This document shows, piece after piece, positions 8,269 through 19,377 of a DNA stretch of 64,000 nucleotides. The stretch is from Hydrogenophaga sp. 2FB. Lineage in GTDB: Bacteria > Pseudomonadota > Gammaproteobacteria > Burkholderiales > Burkholderiaceae_C. The number at the start of each line of letters is the position of its first letter. Positions within the stretch are counted from its first letter, which is position 1. The stretch spans positions 40,798-104,797 of the forward strand of contig NZ_SCML01000018.1 of the NCBI RefSeq assembly GCF_005503365.1, written 5' to 3'. A program made the translations under genes and the position numbers. The notes beneath the pieces are model-generated. The model made no database searches. It saw only the letters and a program-made list of their open reading frames with translations, and was not told the DNA's origin.

Positions 8269-9426
8269 ATGAAATGCTTTTCTCTTCGGTTTTTTTTCGT
8301 CCTGATGGCCTCGTTGAGCGCCGCGCTCGCGGGAGGGTCGGCATGGTCGCAAGCCATTCGCATCGGTTTTCAGGCACCCCTCACAGGCCCTGCCGCGTCG
8401 GACGGCAAGACAGCCCTGCAGGGGGCCGAGCTGGCGGTCGAGCAGATCAACGCCGCCGGAGGCGTGAACGGACGCAAGCTTGAACTGGTGGTTGCCGACG
8501 ACCAGACACAGCCTGCGCAAGCCATACCGCTGGCGAACAAGTTCATTGGAGACGGCATCAAGGCCGTCATCTCCGGCAGCTATTCCGGACCGACGCGCGC
8601 AGCCGCTGGTGTCTTCCAGGGCGCGAAGATTCCCTACATCGCCGCTTACGCGATCCATCCCGACATCACGCGCGCAGGTGACTACGTGTTTCGCACCACG
8701 CTCACGGGGGAGGTGCAAGGGCGTGCCGTGGCCAAGCTTGTGGCCGATGTGCTCAAGAAGAAGCGCTTGACGGTCGTCTCCCTGAACAACGACTTTGGTC
8801 AATCGCTGGCGGCCGGCATCAAGGAGCAGGCGGCGCCGCTGGGGCTGACCATCGCCAGCGAATACAGCTACGGCATGGGCGACCGCCAATTCGGATCGCT
8901 GGTGGCCAGCGTGAAGAAGGACGACCCTGAAGTCATCTTCGTCTCCGGCTACTTCTTCAACGGCGGGCCTCTGGTTGCGCAGTTGCGCGCCTCGGGCGTG
9001 CGGGCCCCGATTGTGGGTACCGAGGGCTTCGACACCATGAACTTCATCAGCGTGGCCAAGGCTGCCGCGGAAGGCGTGATCATCGCCACCACCCTGGACA
9101 GGGACAGCACCAACCCGGCGATGAAGAAGTTCATCGATGACTACAAGGGCAAGTACAACGTCGGTGCGGAAATGGTCGCCGCGAGCACGCATACCGCGGT
9201 CAACGTGCTGGCCGATGCGATCCGCCGCGTCGGCATCAACGATCCCGCCAAACTGCGCGACGCCATCGCCGCAACCAGGAGCCTGGCGACCGCCACCGGG
9301 TCGATCACCATGAATCCGGCGCGCGAGGTGTACAAGGCCGCGCAGATTCAGGTCATCAAGGGTGGGGAGTTCCACCGCCTGGCCGTCATCGACGACCCGG
9401 TGCTGCTCGCACCACCGGCCAACTGA
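8269..9426 (+). CDS. LIV-type ABC transporter, periplasmic substrate-binding protein
   Basis: 385 residues from the ATG at 8269 (MKCFSLRFFFVLMASLS), preferred because AAAAGGTG precedes it and it gives a compact Sec signal peptide ending near SAWSQA. An in-frame ATG at 8251 would overlap the dioxygenase stop as TGATG. The mature protein begins IRIGFQAPLTGPAASDG and has the type I periplasmic binding fold of LivJ/LivK/AmiC receptors (KTALQGAELAVEQINAAGGVNG, SGSYSGPTRAAAG, EGFDTMNFI). It captures the substrate of the importer encoded by the next four genes. LIV-type receptors bind amino acids, amides, urea and aromatic acids. Context points to histidine or an imidazole-related compound, which is inference. 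Confidence 0.9.
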   Translation: MKCFSLRFFFVLMASLSAALAGGSAWSQAIRIGFQAPLTGPAASDGKTALQGAELAVEQINAAGGVNGRKLELVVADDQTQPAQAIPLANKFIGDGIKAVISGSYSGPTRAAAGVFQGAKIPYIAAYAIHPDITRAGDYVFRTTLTGEVQGRAVAKLVADVLKKKRLTVVSLNNDFGQSLAAGIKEQAAPLGLTIASEYSYGMGDRQFGSLVASVKKDDPEVIFVSGYFFNGGPLVAQLRASGVRAPIVGTEGFDTMNFISVAKAAAEGVIIATTLDRDSTNPAMKKFIDDYKGKYNVGAEMVAASTHTAVNVLADAIRRVGINDPAKLRDAIAATRSLATATGSITMNPAREVYKAAQIQVIKGGEFHRLAVIDDPVLLAPPAN

Positions 9427-9458
9427 AGGAGAACCCCAGGGCAAGCAGGAACCCACGC

Positions 9459-10325
9459 ATGTACTACCTCGACCTTCTCGTCATCGGCCTTGTGTGGGGG
9501 TGCACCTACGCGATGATGGCTCTGGGCCTGACGCTTGTTTACGGGCTGCTTCGCATCCTGCACGTCGCGCAAGCCACGGTGTTCACGCTCGGCGCCTACT
9601 GCGGCCTGCTGGTGGCCAATCAGACGGGAAGCATCGCGCTGGCCATCCTGGCCGCGGTCGGTTCGGCCGGCCTGGCCGGGCCCTTGATCTACCGGGTGAT
9701 CTACGAGCCCATCCTCGATCGGCCGCCGTTCGTGCCCCTGGTCGCGTCCATCGGTCTGTTGATCGGCATGGAAGACGGCTTTCGCCTGCTGTTCGGTCCC
9801 TACGGCCTGTCGTTCGACAACAACCCGTGGTTCGACGCCCAGATTCAGCTGGGCGGCGTGATGCTCAACGCGGTGCAGATCGCGTTGGTCGTCAGCGCGC
9901 TGGTGACGATCGCCGTCCTGGCCTGGCTGGCCGCGCGCACCCGGCTCGGCATCGGGCTGCGCGCCACCGTCAGCGACCCACAGATGGCCGAGAACTTTGG
10001 CGTCAACCCGATCCGGGTGCGCATGGCAACCTTCGTCGTTGCCTCGGCGTTGGCCGGACTGGCGGGCCTGCTCGTTGGCATGCTGAACAACCTCGTCGAG
10101 CCGGGCATGGGAGGACTCATCGCCTACAAGGGCCTGGCGATCATCGTGCTCGGTGGGCTGGGCAATGTGGCCGGGACGCTGGTGGCGAGCCTGCTGTTCG
10201 GGCTGATCGAGGCCCTGGGAACGGTCACGCTGGACAAGGTCATGGACCGCGACGCGGTGGCCTTCGCTTTCATGATCGCCATGCTGTTGGTGCGACCACA
10301 CGGTCTGCTGGGCAAGGCGCGCTAA
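9459..10325 (+). CDS. LIV-type ABC transporter permease (LivH-like)
   Basis: 288 residues with about eight hydrophobic segments. It opens with YLDLLVIGLVWGCTYAMMALGLTLVYGLLRILHVAQA, the hallmark LivH N-terminus, and contains RLGIGLRATVSDPQMAENFGVNP, the EAA-like cytoplasmic loop that contacts the ATPases. It ends with the typical RPHGLLGKAR. It forms the membrane channel together with the LivM-type protein encoded 22 bases downstream. It begins 32 bases after the receptor gene in the same operon. Confidence 0.92.
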   Translation: MYYLDLLVIGLVWGCTYAMMALGLTLVYGLLRILHVAQATVFTLGAYCGLLVANQTGSIALAILAAVGSAGLAGPLIYRVIYEPILDRPPFVPLVASIGLLIGMEDGFRLLFGPYGLSFDNNPWFDAQIQLGGVMLNAVQIALVVSALVTIAVLAWLAARTRLGIGLRATVSDPQMAENFGVNPIRVRMATFVVASALAGLAGLLVGMLNNLVEPGMGGLIAYKGLAIIVLGGLGNVAGTLVASLLFGLIEALGTVTLDKVMDRDAVAFAFMIAMLLVRPHGLLGKAR

Positions 10326-10347
10326 CCCCTGTTTCTGAACGAGTGCA

Positions 10348-11193
10348 ATGGACTACTACATATCGGTGGCGACATTCGCGGCGCTGAACGTCGTTCTGGC
10401 CGTGGGGCTGAACCTGATCACCGGCTTTTGCGGCCAGGTCAGTCTGGGCCATGCCGCGTTCTATGGCGTTGGCGCCTACAGCGCGGCCATGTTGTCGGTG
10501 GCGGGCTGGCCGTTCGCCGCGGCGTTGGCCGCGGGCACCGCGCTGGCGGGCGTCCTGGGCATTGTCACGGGCTTTGCCGCACTGCGGGTGCGTGAAGACT
10601 TCCTTGCCATCGTCACGATGGGGTTGGGCTTCGTGTTCGTCGGCACCGCCCGCAAGCTGGAGTGGCTGGGCGGTGAAATGGGGATATCGCGCATCCCGTC
10701 ACCGCTGTCCAAGAGCGGCTATGCCTGGCTGGCCATCGCGGGGGCGTGCGTGCTGATCGCGTGCAGCCTGCACGTTCGGCGCAGCTGGATGGGGCGCGCA
10801 TTCGACGGCGTCGCTCAGGACGAGCTGCAGGCCCAGACCATTGGCATCGACGTACCCATGTACAAGATCGCCGCATTCTTCATGGGCACCGCCGCCGCCG
10901 GTTTCGCCGGTGGCGTGTATGCCCACGTGACACAGCTGATCGTCCCGGACGCGTTCGGGTTCGTCGTGTCGATCTCGGTGCTGGCGATGGTGGCCATCGG
11001 GGGCGTGGGCTCCACGATGGGCGCGGCAACGGGTGCGATTCTCCTGACCCTGATGCCGGAGATGTTTCGCGCTGTCAACGACTACAAGCTGCTGGTGTAT
11101 GGCGCGCTGCTGTTGCTGGTCATGCGCTTCGGTCCGAAGGGGCTTGCCGGCTTCACGGCCTGGGCGCGTGCGAAAGGAGGGCGCCATGCTTGA
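10348..11193 (+). CDS. LIV-type ABC transporter permease (LivM-like)
   Basis: 281 residues. Hydrophobic throughout, with the LivM features NLITGFCGQVSLGHAAFYGVGAYSAA, LRVREDFLAIVTMGLGFVF and the loop SWMGRAFDGVAQDELQAQTIGID that contacts the nucleotide-binding subunits. Second half of the membrane channel of this importer. The stop codon overlaps the start of the following ATPase gene by eight bases, indicating translational coupling. Confidence 0.92.
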   Translation: MDYYISVATFAALNVVLAVGLNLITGFCGQVSLGHAAFYGVGAYSAAMLSVAGWPFAAALAAGTALAGVLGIVTGFAALRVREDFLAIVTMGLGFVFVGTARKLEWLGGEMGISRIPSPLSKSGYAWLAIAGACVLIACSLHVRRSWMGRAFDGVAQDELQAQTIGIDVPMYKIAAFFMGTAAAGFAGGVYAHVTQLIVPDAFGFVVSISVLAMVAIGGVGSTMGAATGAILLTLMPEMFRAVNDYKLLVYGALLLLVMRFGPKGLAGFTAWARAKGGRHA

Positions 11194-11929
11194 AGCGCGG
11201 GGACTCACCATCCGCTTTGGCGGCATGACGGCCGTGAACAATGTGTCGTTGAGCGTGGCGCAGGGGGAGCTCGTCGGCCTGGTCGGCCCGAACGGCGCGG
11301 GCAAGACCACGCTCTTGCGCCTGCTGACGGGCGTTCTCGCTCCGCACGCAGGGGCGGTGCACTTCGAGAACCACGATGTGACGCGCATGCCCATCCATCG
11401 ACGTGCGCGGCTCGGCTGCGTCCTGACCCATCAGATCGTGCGGCCGTTTCGCGAGATGACGCTGCTGGACAACGTCACCCTGGCCGCCGGCCACGACCTC
11501 ACGCGGCGTCCCTGGGTGGCGCTGGCGAAGGTCGACGCCAGCAGGGCCCGCGAGCGCGCCTACGAGGGCCTGCGCAGTGTGGGCATTGCCGACGCGGCCG
11601 ACAAGGCAGCGCGCAGCGTGCCCTTGGGATACCTCAAGCGGCTGCAGGTGGCGATGGCGCTTGCGCTTCAGCCACGACTGCTGTTGCTGGATGAGCCCTT
11701 GGCGGGACTGAACTACCACGAGGCCGAGCGGTTCTCGGATTTGCTGCAAGGCCTCAACAGCGACGGTCTCACCCTGCTGCTGGTGGAGCACAACCTGGGC
11801 GAGGTGTTGCGCATCGCGAAGCGGTTGCTGGTCCTCGACGCCGGGCAACTGCTGGCGCACGGAGACCCCAGCGAGGTGATGGCGCGGCCCGACGTTCGGC
11901 GGGCGTACCTGGGAGAAGCCCATGCTTGA
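11186..11929 (+). CDS. LIV-type ABC transporter ATPase (LivG-like)
   Basis: 247 residues from the ATG at 11186, preceded by AAAGGAGGG. Walker A is GPNGAGKTT (about residue 35). The usual LSGG-like signature position is occupied by VPLGYLKRLQVAMALA, a degenerate signature often seen in LivG-type subunits. Walker B is LLLLDEPLAGL, and the switch His is in LLLVEHNL. It powers the importer with the LivF-type partner. It overlaps livM upstream and livF downstream by eight bases each. Confidence 0.92.
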   Translation: MLEARGLTIRFGGMTAVNNVSLSVAQGELVGLVGPNGAGKTTLLRLLTGVLAPHAGAVHFENHDVTRMPIHRRARLGCVLTHQIVRPFREMTLLDNVTLAAGHDLTRRPWVALAKVDASRARERAYEGLRSVGIADAADKAARSVPLGYLKRLQVAMALALQPRLLLLDEPLAGLNYHEAERFSDLLQGLNSDGLTLLLVEHNLGEVLRIAKRLLVLDAGQLLAHGDPSEVMARPDVRRAYLGEAHA

Positions 11930-12620
11930 GTTGAAAGCATTGCGCTGCGGATACGGCTTGATGGAGGCGGTGCACGGCATCGACCTGACCGTGCACCGCG
12001 GCCATATCACGGCACTGCTGGGCCCCAACGGCGCGGGCAAGACGTCCACGATGATGTCCATCGTGGGCCGTGTGCAGACGCGGGGTGGCAGCATCCTGCT
12101 GGACGGGCACGACATCACCGCCATGCCCCCCGCGGATCGCACCCGTTGCGGGGTCGCGATAGCGCCTGAGGGGCGGCGTCTCTTTCCCGACCTGACCGTG
12201 GCCGAGAACCTCGTCGTGGGCGGCTACACCCGCACCCAGGCGCAGGCGCGCCGCTCCGAGGAGCGTGTCTTCGCCATGTTTCCTCGCCTGGCCGAGCGCC
12301 GCCGCCAGCGCGCGGGACTCATGAGCGGCGGCGAGCAGCAGATGCTGGCGATCGGCCGCGCGCTCATGGCGGAGCCCAAGATGCTCCTGATCGACGAGCT
12401 GTCACTCGGCCTCATGCCGTCGGTCGTGGACCAGATCTTCGAGACGCTCAAGGTGCTCAAACGCGAGGGCATGACCGTGCTGCTGGTGGAGCAGAACATC
12501 CAGCGCGCGTTGCAGGCTGTGGACGACGTCGTGGTCATGACCGCCGGCACGATTGCCTACCAGGGAACCAGTGCACAGGCGGCGGGCAATGACCGCCTGG
12601 CCGATCTCTTCCTGGGCTGA
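11922..12620 (+). CDS. LIV-type ABC transporter ATPase (LivF-like)
   Basis: 232 residues, the usual LivF length. Walker A is GPNGAGKTS, the signature is LMSGGEQQMLAIGRALM, Walker B is MLLIDELSLGL, and the switch His position reads LLVEQN, as in LivF proteins. It also carries the family motif VAIAPEGRRLFPDLTVAENL. It completes the five-component transporter (receptor, two permeases, two ATPases) that precedes hutH. The hut enzymes start about 140 bases further on and have their own probable operator. Confidence 0.92.
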   Translation: MLELKALRCGYGLMEAVHGIDLTVHRGHITALLGPNGAGKTSTMMSIVGRVQTRGGSILLDGHDITAMPPADRTRCGVAIAPEGRRLFPDLTVAENLVVGGYTRTQAQARRSEERVFAMFPRLAERRRQRAGLMSGGEQQMLAIGRALMAEPKMLLIDELSLGLMPSVVDQIFETLKVLKREGMTVLLVEQNIQRALQAVDDVVVMTAGTIAYQGTSAQAAGNDRLADLFLG

Positions 12621-12651
12621 TACCCAAGGGCGCCGGACCTCTGCTCGGCTG

Positions 12652-12665
12652 CGCAAGCGCTTGCG
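12652..12665. repeat. 14-bp perfect palindrome in the livF-hutH gap
   Basis: CGCAAGCGCTTGCG is self-complementary over its full length and lies 30 bases upstream of the HutC-like site in the 139-base gap before hutH. There is no T tract, so it does not look like a terminator. It could be a binding site for another regulator, or chance in GC-rich DNA. Confidence 0.3.
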
Positions 12666-12695
12666 TTCTCCAGGCCACTTGTCACGGTTTTTTAT

Positions 12696-12705
12696 TGTCT
12701 ATACA
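12696..12705. promoter_or_regulatory. HutC-like operator before hutH
   Basis: TGTCTATACA differs by one base from the perfect TGTATATACA at 7325. It lies in an AT-rich pocket 55 bases before the hutH ATG. A TTGTCA hexamer at 12679-12684 could serve as -35, with TATACA or CATTAT (12700-12709) as -10, so the site would overlap the promoter. It suggests that hutHUDIFG can be transcribed separately from the transporter genes. Confidence 0.5.
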
Positions 12706-12759
12706 TTATAGAAGATGCCCTTCCAGCCCTTTGCGCTGTCTTCTTTCCAAAAGGTTCCC

Positions 12760-14328
12760 ATGTCTTCCTTTGCTTCGCCCCACCCATCGACCGGTGCCGC
12801 CGACCTGGTCCTCACGCCTGGCCAGGTGGACCTGGGCATGCTGCGCCGCATCCAGGCCGGCGGTGTGCGCCTGGCGCTCCATCCTGCCGTGCGGGGCGAC
12901 ATGGCCCACTCGCAGGCCGTGGTGCAGCGCATCCTTGACAACGACGAGGTCGTCTACGGCATCAACACCGGCTTTGGCAAGCTCGCCAGCACGCGCATCG
13001 CAGCCGACCACCTGGCCGACCTGCAGCGCAACCTGGTGCTCTCGCACAGCGTGGGCACCGGCGAGCCGCTGGCGGCCCACGTGGTGCGACTGGTGCTGGC
13101 CACCAAGGCCGTGAGCCTGGCGCGCGGCCATTCGGGTGTGCGGCCCGAGCTGGCCGACGCGCTGCTGGCGCTGTTCAACGCCGGCTTGATGCCGCGCATC
13201 CCGGCCAAGGGCTCGGTCGGCGCCTCGGGCGACCTGGCACCATTGGCCCACATGGCCTGCGTGCTGATCGGCGAGGGCGAGGCCACCACCGCCAGTGGCG
13301 AGGTGGTGAGCGGCGCCGAAGCCATGCGCCGCATCGGCTTGACGCCCTTCGTGCTGGGTCCCAAGGAAGGGCTGGCGCTGCTCAACGGCACACAGGTGTC
13401 CACCGCATTGGCGCTGACGGGCCTGTTTGGCGCCGAGGACGTGTTTGCCTCGGCCCTGATGTCGGGCGCGCTGTCGCTTGAAGCGATTCAGGGGTCGATC
13501 AAACCCTTTGACGCGCGCATTCACGCGGCGCGCGGTCAGCCCGGCCAGATGGCCGTCGCCGGCGCCGTGCGCGCCCTGCTCGAAGGCAGCGAAATCGTGC
13601 CTTCGCACGCCGACTGCGGCCGGGTGCAAGACCCCTATTCGGTGCGCTGCATCCCGCAGGTCATGGGCGCCTGTCTGGACAACCTCACGCACGCCGCGCG
13701 CGTGCTGCGCATCGAGGCCAATGCCGCATCGGACAACCCGCTGGTCTTCACCGACACCGGTGAGGTCATCTCGGGTGGCAACTTCCATGCCGAGCCGGTG
13801 GCCTTTGCCGCCGACATCATGGCCCTCGCCATCAGCGAAATCGGGGCGATTGCCGAGCGTCGCATCGCCCTGCTGCTGGACACGGGACTGTCAGGCCTTG
13901 CGCCCTTCCTGGTGCGCGACGGCGGCCTGAACTCCGGCTTCATGATTGCGCAGGTCACGGCCGCCGCACTGGCGTCTGAAAACAAGTCACTGGCGCATCC
14001 GGCCAGCGTGGACAGCCTGCCGACCTCGGCCAACCAGGAAGACCATGTGTCCATGGCCACCTTCGCGGCGCGCCGCCTGGGCGAGATGGTCAACAACACG
14101 GCGGTCGTGGTCGGCATCGAAGCCATGGCCGCCGCCCAGGGTATCGAGCTGAAAAGAAACCTGAAAAGCTCACCGCTGGTGGAAGCCGAATTCGGCAAGC
14201 TGCGCCAAAAAATCGCCTTCCTCGAAAGCGATCGTTACCTGGCCCCCGACATCGAAGCCGCGCGCCTGTGGGCGCTCAAGGCCGACCTGCCCGCCGTCCT
14301 GCTGGACATCCTGCCCAGCCATTCCTGA
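12760..14328 (+). CDS. hutH: histidine ammonia-lyase HutH
   Basis: 522 residues from the ATG at 12760, chosen because AAAAGG lies just upstream. An ATG at 12715 would sit within the promoter/operator and lacks a ribosome site. Catalyses non-oxidative deamination of L-histidine to urocanate, the first hut step, in the cytoplasm. The Ala-Ser-Gly triad that cyclises to the MIO cofactor is at residues 155-157 (KGSVGASGDLAPLAH). The catalytic Tyr lies in DEVVYGINTGFG (residue 66). Other family motifs are QDPYSVRCIPQVMG and SNQEDHVSMA-type (ANQEDHVSMATFAARR). First gene of the enzyme block, followed by hutU after 36 bases. Confidence 0.97.
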   Translation: MSSFASPHPSTGAADLVLTPGQVDLGMLRRIQAGGVRLALHPAVRGDMAHSQAVVQRILDNDEVVYGINTGFGKLASTRIAADHLADLQRNLVLSHSVGTGEPLAAHVVRLVLATKAVSLARGHSGVRPELADALLALFNAGLMPRIPAKGSVGASGDLAPLAHMACVLIGEGEATTASGEVVSGAEAMRRIGLTPFVLGPKEGLALLNGTQVSTALALTGLFGAEDVFASALMSGALSLEAIQGSIKPFDARIHAARGQPGQMAVAGAVRALLEGSEIVPSHADCGRVQDPYSVRCIPQVMGACLDNLTHAARVLRIEANAASDNPLVFTDTGEVISGGNFHAEPVAFAADIMALAISEIGAIAERRIALLLDTGLSGLAPFLVRDGGLNSGFMIAQVTAAALASENKSLAHPASVDSLPTSANQEDHVSMATFAARRLGEMVNNTAVVVGIEAMAAAQGIELKRNLKSSPLVEAEFGKLRQKIAFLESDRYLAPDIEAARLWALKADLPAVLLDILPSHS

Positions 14329-14364
14329 TCCGTCCATCAAACCCATTGCACAGGAGACCTTGTG

Positions 14365-16076
<1,712 letters not shown>

Positions 16077-16077
<1 letters not shown>

Positions 16078-16700
16078 TGAACGCGCCCCGGCTTGCCTCG
16101 GTGTGTGCCGCGCCAGCAAGGCTCCAGCGCTTCAGCCTGGCCGACCTTCCCGCCATGCCGTGGAAGAACGGCGGCGGCACCACGCGCGAAATCGCCTGCC
16201 AACCGCCCGGTGCGGGCCTGGGCGCTTTCGACTGGCGCGTGAGCATCGCCACCATCGCCGCAGCCGGGCCGTTCTCGGCCTTCCCGGGCGTGGACCGCGT
16301 GATCATGCTGCTCGACGGCGCGGGCGTGCACCTGCGCGGTGAGGGCGTGGACCACCGGCTGGACACACCGCTCACGCCATTCGCCTTTGCCGGTGACGTG
16401 GCGCTCGCCTGCGATCTGCTGGGCGGAACCTCGACCGACTTCAACCTGATGACCCGGCGCGGCAAGCTGCGGGCCGAGGTGCGGGTGTGGCACGCGGCCG
16501 GCGACATCGCAGCCGCGCCAGCCGGTGTGTTGCTCACGCGCGGCGGCGCCTGGCAATGCACGGACGACAGCGGCCACACGCAGCATTGGCAGGCCGATAG
16601 TGGCGTCTGGTGGCAGGGCGAAACCCCAGCCTGGCACGTTGCCCCGCTGGATGCCGGCGCGGCGCTGATTGCCGTGCACATCGAAACCGCAGACCGGTGA
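16077..16700 (+). CDS. hutD: HutD-family protein
   Basis: 207 residues from the ATG that overlaps the hutU stop as TGATG. It shows the HutD cupin-like opening [20 protein letters not shown], then [24 protein letters not shown] and the [26 protein letters not shown] segment, which is diagnostic. HutD is conserved in many proteobacterial hut operons. Its biochemical role is not firmly established; it has been proposed to limit over-induction of the pathway by binding an intermediate. Its location between hutU and hutI is typical. Confidence 0.9.
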
Positions 16701-16717
16701 ACCGACAGGTGAACTTC

Positions 16718-17956
16718 ATGAGCAGCTCCCACCACCCCAACGCCGACGGCATCTGGCACCACCTGCACCTCATGCCCGGTGCTTTGACCGACGGCCCGGA
16801 CATCGACGGCGATGCCACCATCGTGGTCTCGGAGGGCGTGGTCCGCTGGATCGGCGCCAGCCACGGCGTGCCCCCCGCGTTCGCCACGCTGCCGCGCCAC
16901 GACGGCGGCGGCGCGCTGCTCACGCCCGGCCTGGTCGATTGCCACACCCACCTGGTCTACGGTGGCCAGCGGGCCAACGAATTCGCCATGCGCCTGGCCG
17001 GCGCGAGCTACGAAGAAGTGGCCCAGGCCGGCGGCGGCATTGTGTCCAGCGTGCGCGCCACCCGCGAGGCGAGCGAAGACGAACTCTTCGCCTGCGCCTC
17101 CAGGCGGCTCGAACCCCTGCTGGCCGAAGGCGTCTGCGCCATCGAAATCAAATCCGGCTACGGCCTGGCCCTGGAGCACGAGCGCAAGCAGCTGCGCGTG
17201 GCCCGGCGCCTGGGCGAAACCTACGGCGTGACGGTGCGCACGACCTTTCTCGGCGCCCACGCCTTGCCGCCCGAATACACCGGCCGCAGCCGCGAGTACA
17301 TCGACCTGGTCTGCCGCGAGATGCTGCCCGCGCTCGCCGCCGAGGGCCTGGTGGATGCGGTCGACGTGTTCTGCGAACGCATCGCCTTCTCGCTGGCAGA
17401 AACCGAGCAGGTGTTCCAGGCCGCGCAGGCGCTGGGCCTGCCGGTGAAGCTGCACGCCGAACAGCTCAGCGACATGGGCGGCGCGGCACTGGCGGCGCGC
17501 TACGGCGCGCTGTCGTGCGACCACATCGAGCACCTGTCGCAAGCCGGCATCGACGCCATGCGCGCCGCCGGCACCGTGGCCGTGCTGCTGCCCGGCGCCT
17601 ACTACACGCTGCGCGACACCCATCTGCCCCCGATCGCGGCGCTGCGCGCCGCCGGCGTGCCCATGGCCGTCTCCACCGACCACAACCCCGGGACCTCGCC
17701 CGCGCTGAGCCTGCTGCTGATGGCGAACATGGCCTGCACGCTGTTCCGCCTGACCGTGCCCGAAGCGATGGCGGGCATCACCCGCCACGCCGCGCGTGCG
17801 CTGGGCCTGCAGAACACGCATGGCAGCCTGGGCGTGGGCCGGCCGGCGAACTTCGTGCTGTGGAACGTGCAGGACGCGGCCGAACTCGCCTACTGGTTTG
17901 GCCATCGGCCCGTGCGCACCATCGTGCGCCAAGGCCGGATCACGGCCCAGGCTTGA
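16718..17956 (+). CDS. hutI: imidazolonepropionase HutI
   Basis: 412 residues from the ATG at 16718. A reading from 16610 would overlap hutD and has no family similarity. Hydrolyses 4-imidazolone-5-propanoate to N-formimidoyl-L-glutamate. Metal-dependent amidohydrolase: the first metal ligands are in [12 protein letters not shown] (His 76 and His 78), further motifs are [21 protein letters not shown] and [12 protein letters not shown], the His ligand is in [12 protein letters not shown] and the catalytic Asp in [10 protein letters not shown]. The next gene, hutF, starts five bases after its stop. Confidence 0.96.
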   Translation: MSSSHHPNADGIWHHLHLMPGALTDGPDIDGDATIVVSEGVVRWIGASHGVPPAFATLPRHDGGGALLTPGLVDCHTHLVYGGQRANEFAMRLAGASYEEVAQAGGGIVSSVRATREASEDELFACASRRLEPLLAEGVCAIEIKSGYGLALEHERKQLRVARRLGETYGVTVRTTFLGAHALPPEYTGRSREYIDLVCREMLPALAAEGLVDAVDVFCERIAFSLAETEQVFQAAQALGLPVKLHAEQLSDMGGAALAARYGALSCDHIEHLSQAGIDAMRAAGTVAVLLPGAYYTLRDTHLPPIAALRAAGVPMAVSTDHNPGTSPALSLLLMANMACTLFRLTVPEAMAGITRHAARALGLQNTHGSLGVGRPANFVLWNVQDAAELAYWFGHRPVRTIVRQGRITAQA

Positions 17957-17961
17957 AGCCC

Positions 17962-19365
17962 ATGACCAGCCTCTTCGCCCAAGACGCGCTCCTGCCCACA
18001 GGCTGGGCAAAAAACGTCCAGCTCACCTGGAGCGCCTCGGGCCACCTCACCCAGGTCCAGCCCGACACCCGGCCGGCATCCGGCGTGGCCACCGTCCCGG
18101 GCCCGCTGATCCCCGGCCTCCCCAACCTCCACTCCCACGCGTTCCAGCGTGCCTTCGCCGGCCTCACCGAATACCGCGGCGCGGCGCCCGATGGCCAACA
18201 GGACAGCTTCTGGAGCTGGCGCACCCTGATGTACCGCTTCGCCGCGCGGCTAAGCCCCGAACAGGTCGAGGCCATCGCCACCTGGCTTTATGTCGAGATG
18301 CTGGAGGCTGGCTACACCAGCGTTTGCGAATTCCACTACGTGCACCACGACACCGACGGCCGCCCCTACGCCGACGACGCCGAACTCGCCCTCGGCCTGC
18401 TGCGCGCCGCCCAGGCCACGGGCATCGGCCTCACGCTGCTGCCCGTGCTGTACCAGACCAGCGGCTTCGGCGGCCTGCCGCCGAACCATGGCCAGCGCCG
18501 CTTCATCCGCAGCACCGATGCGATGCTGAAACTGCTGCAAGGCCTGAACCCTGTGTGCGACGCCCAAGGCGTCCGGCTGGGTCTCGCGCCACACTCGCTG
18601 CGCGCCGTACCGCCCGAGGGCCTGCGCGAGGCCCTCGCCGGCCTCGACGCCATCGACCCCACCGCGCCGATCCACATCCACATCGCCGAGCAGACCGCCG
18701 AAGTCGACGCCTGCCTGGCCTGGAGTGGTCAGCGGCCGGTGGACTGGCTGCTGGACCACGCGGCCGTCGATGGCCGCTGGTGCCTGGTGCACGCCACCCA
18801 CATGAGCGATGCCGAGTACCAGCGCGCGGCAGCCAGCGGCGCCGTGGCCGGCCTGTGCCCCAGCACCGAGGCCAATCTGGGCGACGGCCTGTTCGACATG
18901 CCGCGCTGGCTCGCGGCCGGTGGCGCCTGGGGCCTGGGCTCGGACAGCCATGCCACGGTGAACGCGGCCGAGGAACTGATGCTGCTCGAATACGGCCAGC
19001 GCCTGCAGCGCCGTGAGCGCAACGTGCTGGCCAGCGCCGCGCAGCCCCAGGTGGCCACGGCCATGACGCTGCAGGCCGTGGCCGGCGGCGCGCAGGCCAG
19101 CGGCCGCGCACCACCCTGTTCGGGCGGCCTGGCCGTGGGGCAGCGCGCTGATTTCGTGGCGCTCGACGCCAGCCATGTTGCGCTGGCCGGCTTGCCCGCG
19201 CCCGACATGCTGTCGGCCCATGTGTTCGCCAGCCACCGCCGTTCGGCCATTGCCAGCGTCTGGGCTGCTGGCCGCGAACGCGTCAGCGCCGGCCATCACG
19301 CCTTGCACACTTCCGCCGCCGCGGCATTCGTGGCCGCGCGCACCCGCCTGCTCGCCACCACCTGA
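17962..19365 (+). CDS. hutF: formimidoylglutamate deiminase HutF
   Basis: 467 residues from the ATG at 17962. The same frame is open far upstream, but that part is an out-of-frame shadow of hutI. Deiminates N-formimidoylglutamate to N-formylglutamate and ammonia. Amidohydrolase family: PGLPNLHSHAFQRAFAG carries His 57 and His 59, with SFWSWRTLMYRF, CEFHYVHHD, IHIHIAEQTAEVDAC and the catalytic Asp in GSDSHATVNAAEEL. The presence of HutF defines the five-step branch of histidine degradation. Thirteen bases separate it from hutG. Confidence 0.95.
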   Translation: MTSLFAQDALLPTGWAKNVQLTWSASGHLTQVQPDTRPASGVATVPGPLIPGLPNLHSHAFQRAFAGLTEYRGAAPDGQQDSFWSWRTLMYRFAARLSPEQVEAIATWLYVEMLEAGYTSVCEFHYVHHDTDGRPYADDAELALGLLRAAQATGIGLTLLPVLYQTSGFGGLPPNHGQRRFIRSTDAMLKLLQGLNPVCDAQGVRLGLAPHSLRAVPPEGLREALAGLDAIDPTAPIHIHIAEQTAEVDACLAWSGQRPVDWLLDHAAVDGRWCLVHATHMSDAEYQRAAASGAVAGLCPSTEANLGDGLFDMPRWLAAGGAWGLGSDSHATVNAAEELMLLEYGQRLQRRERNVLASAAQPQVATAMTLQAVAGGAQASGRAPPCSGGLAVGQRADFVALDASHVALAGLPAPDMLSAHVFASHRRSAIASVWAAGRERVSAGHHALHTSAAAAFVAARTRLLATT

Positions 19366-19377
19366 GACGCCACCGCC

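Noticed and set aside
16669..19365. Open frame of 898 codons that would make a giant fusion ending in HutF
   Set aside because: The first 431 codons are an Arg/Pro-rich shadow of hutI in another frame; only the part from 17962 matches the deiminase family.
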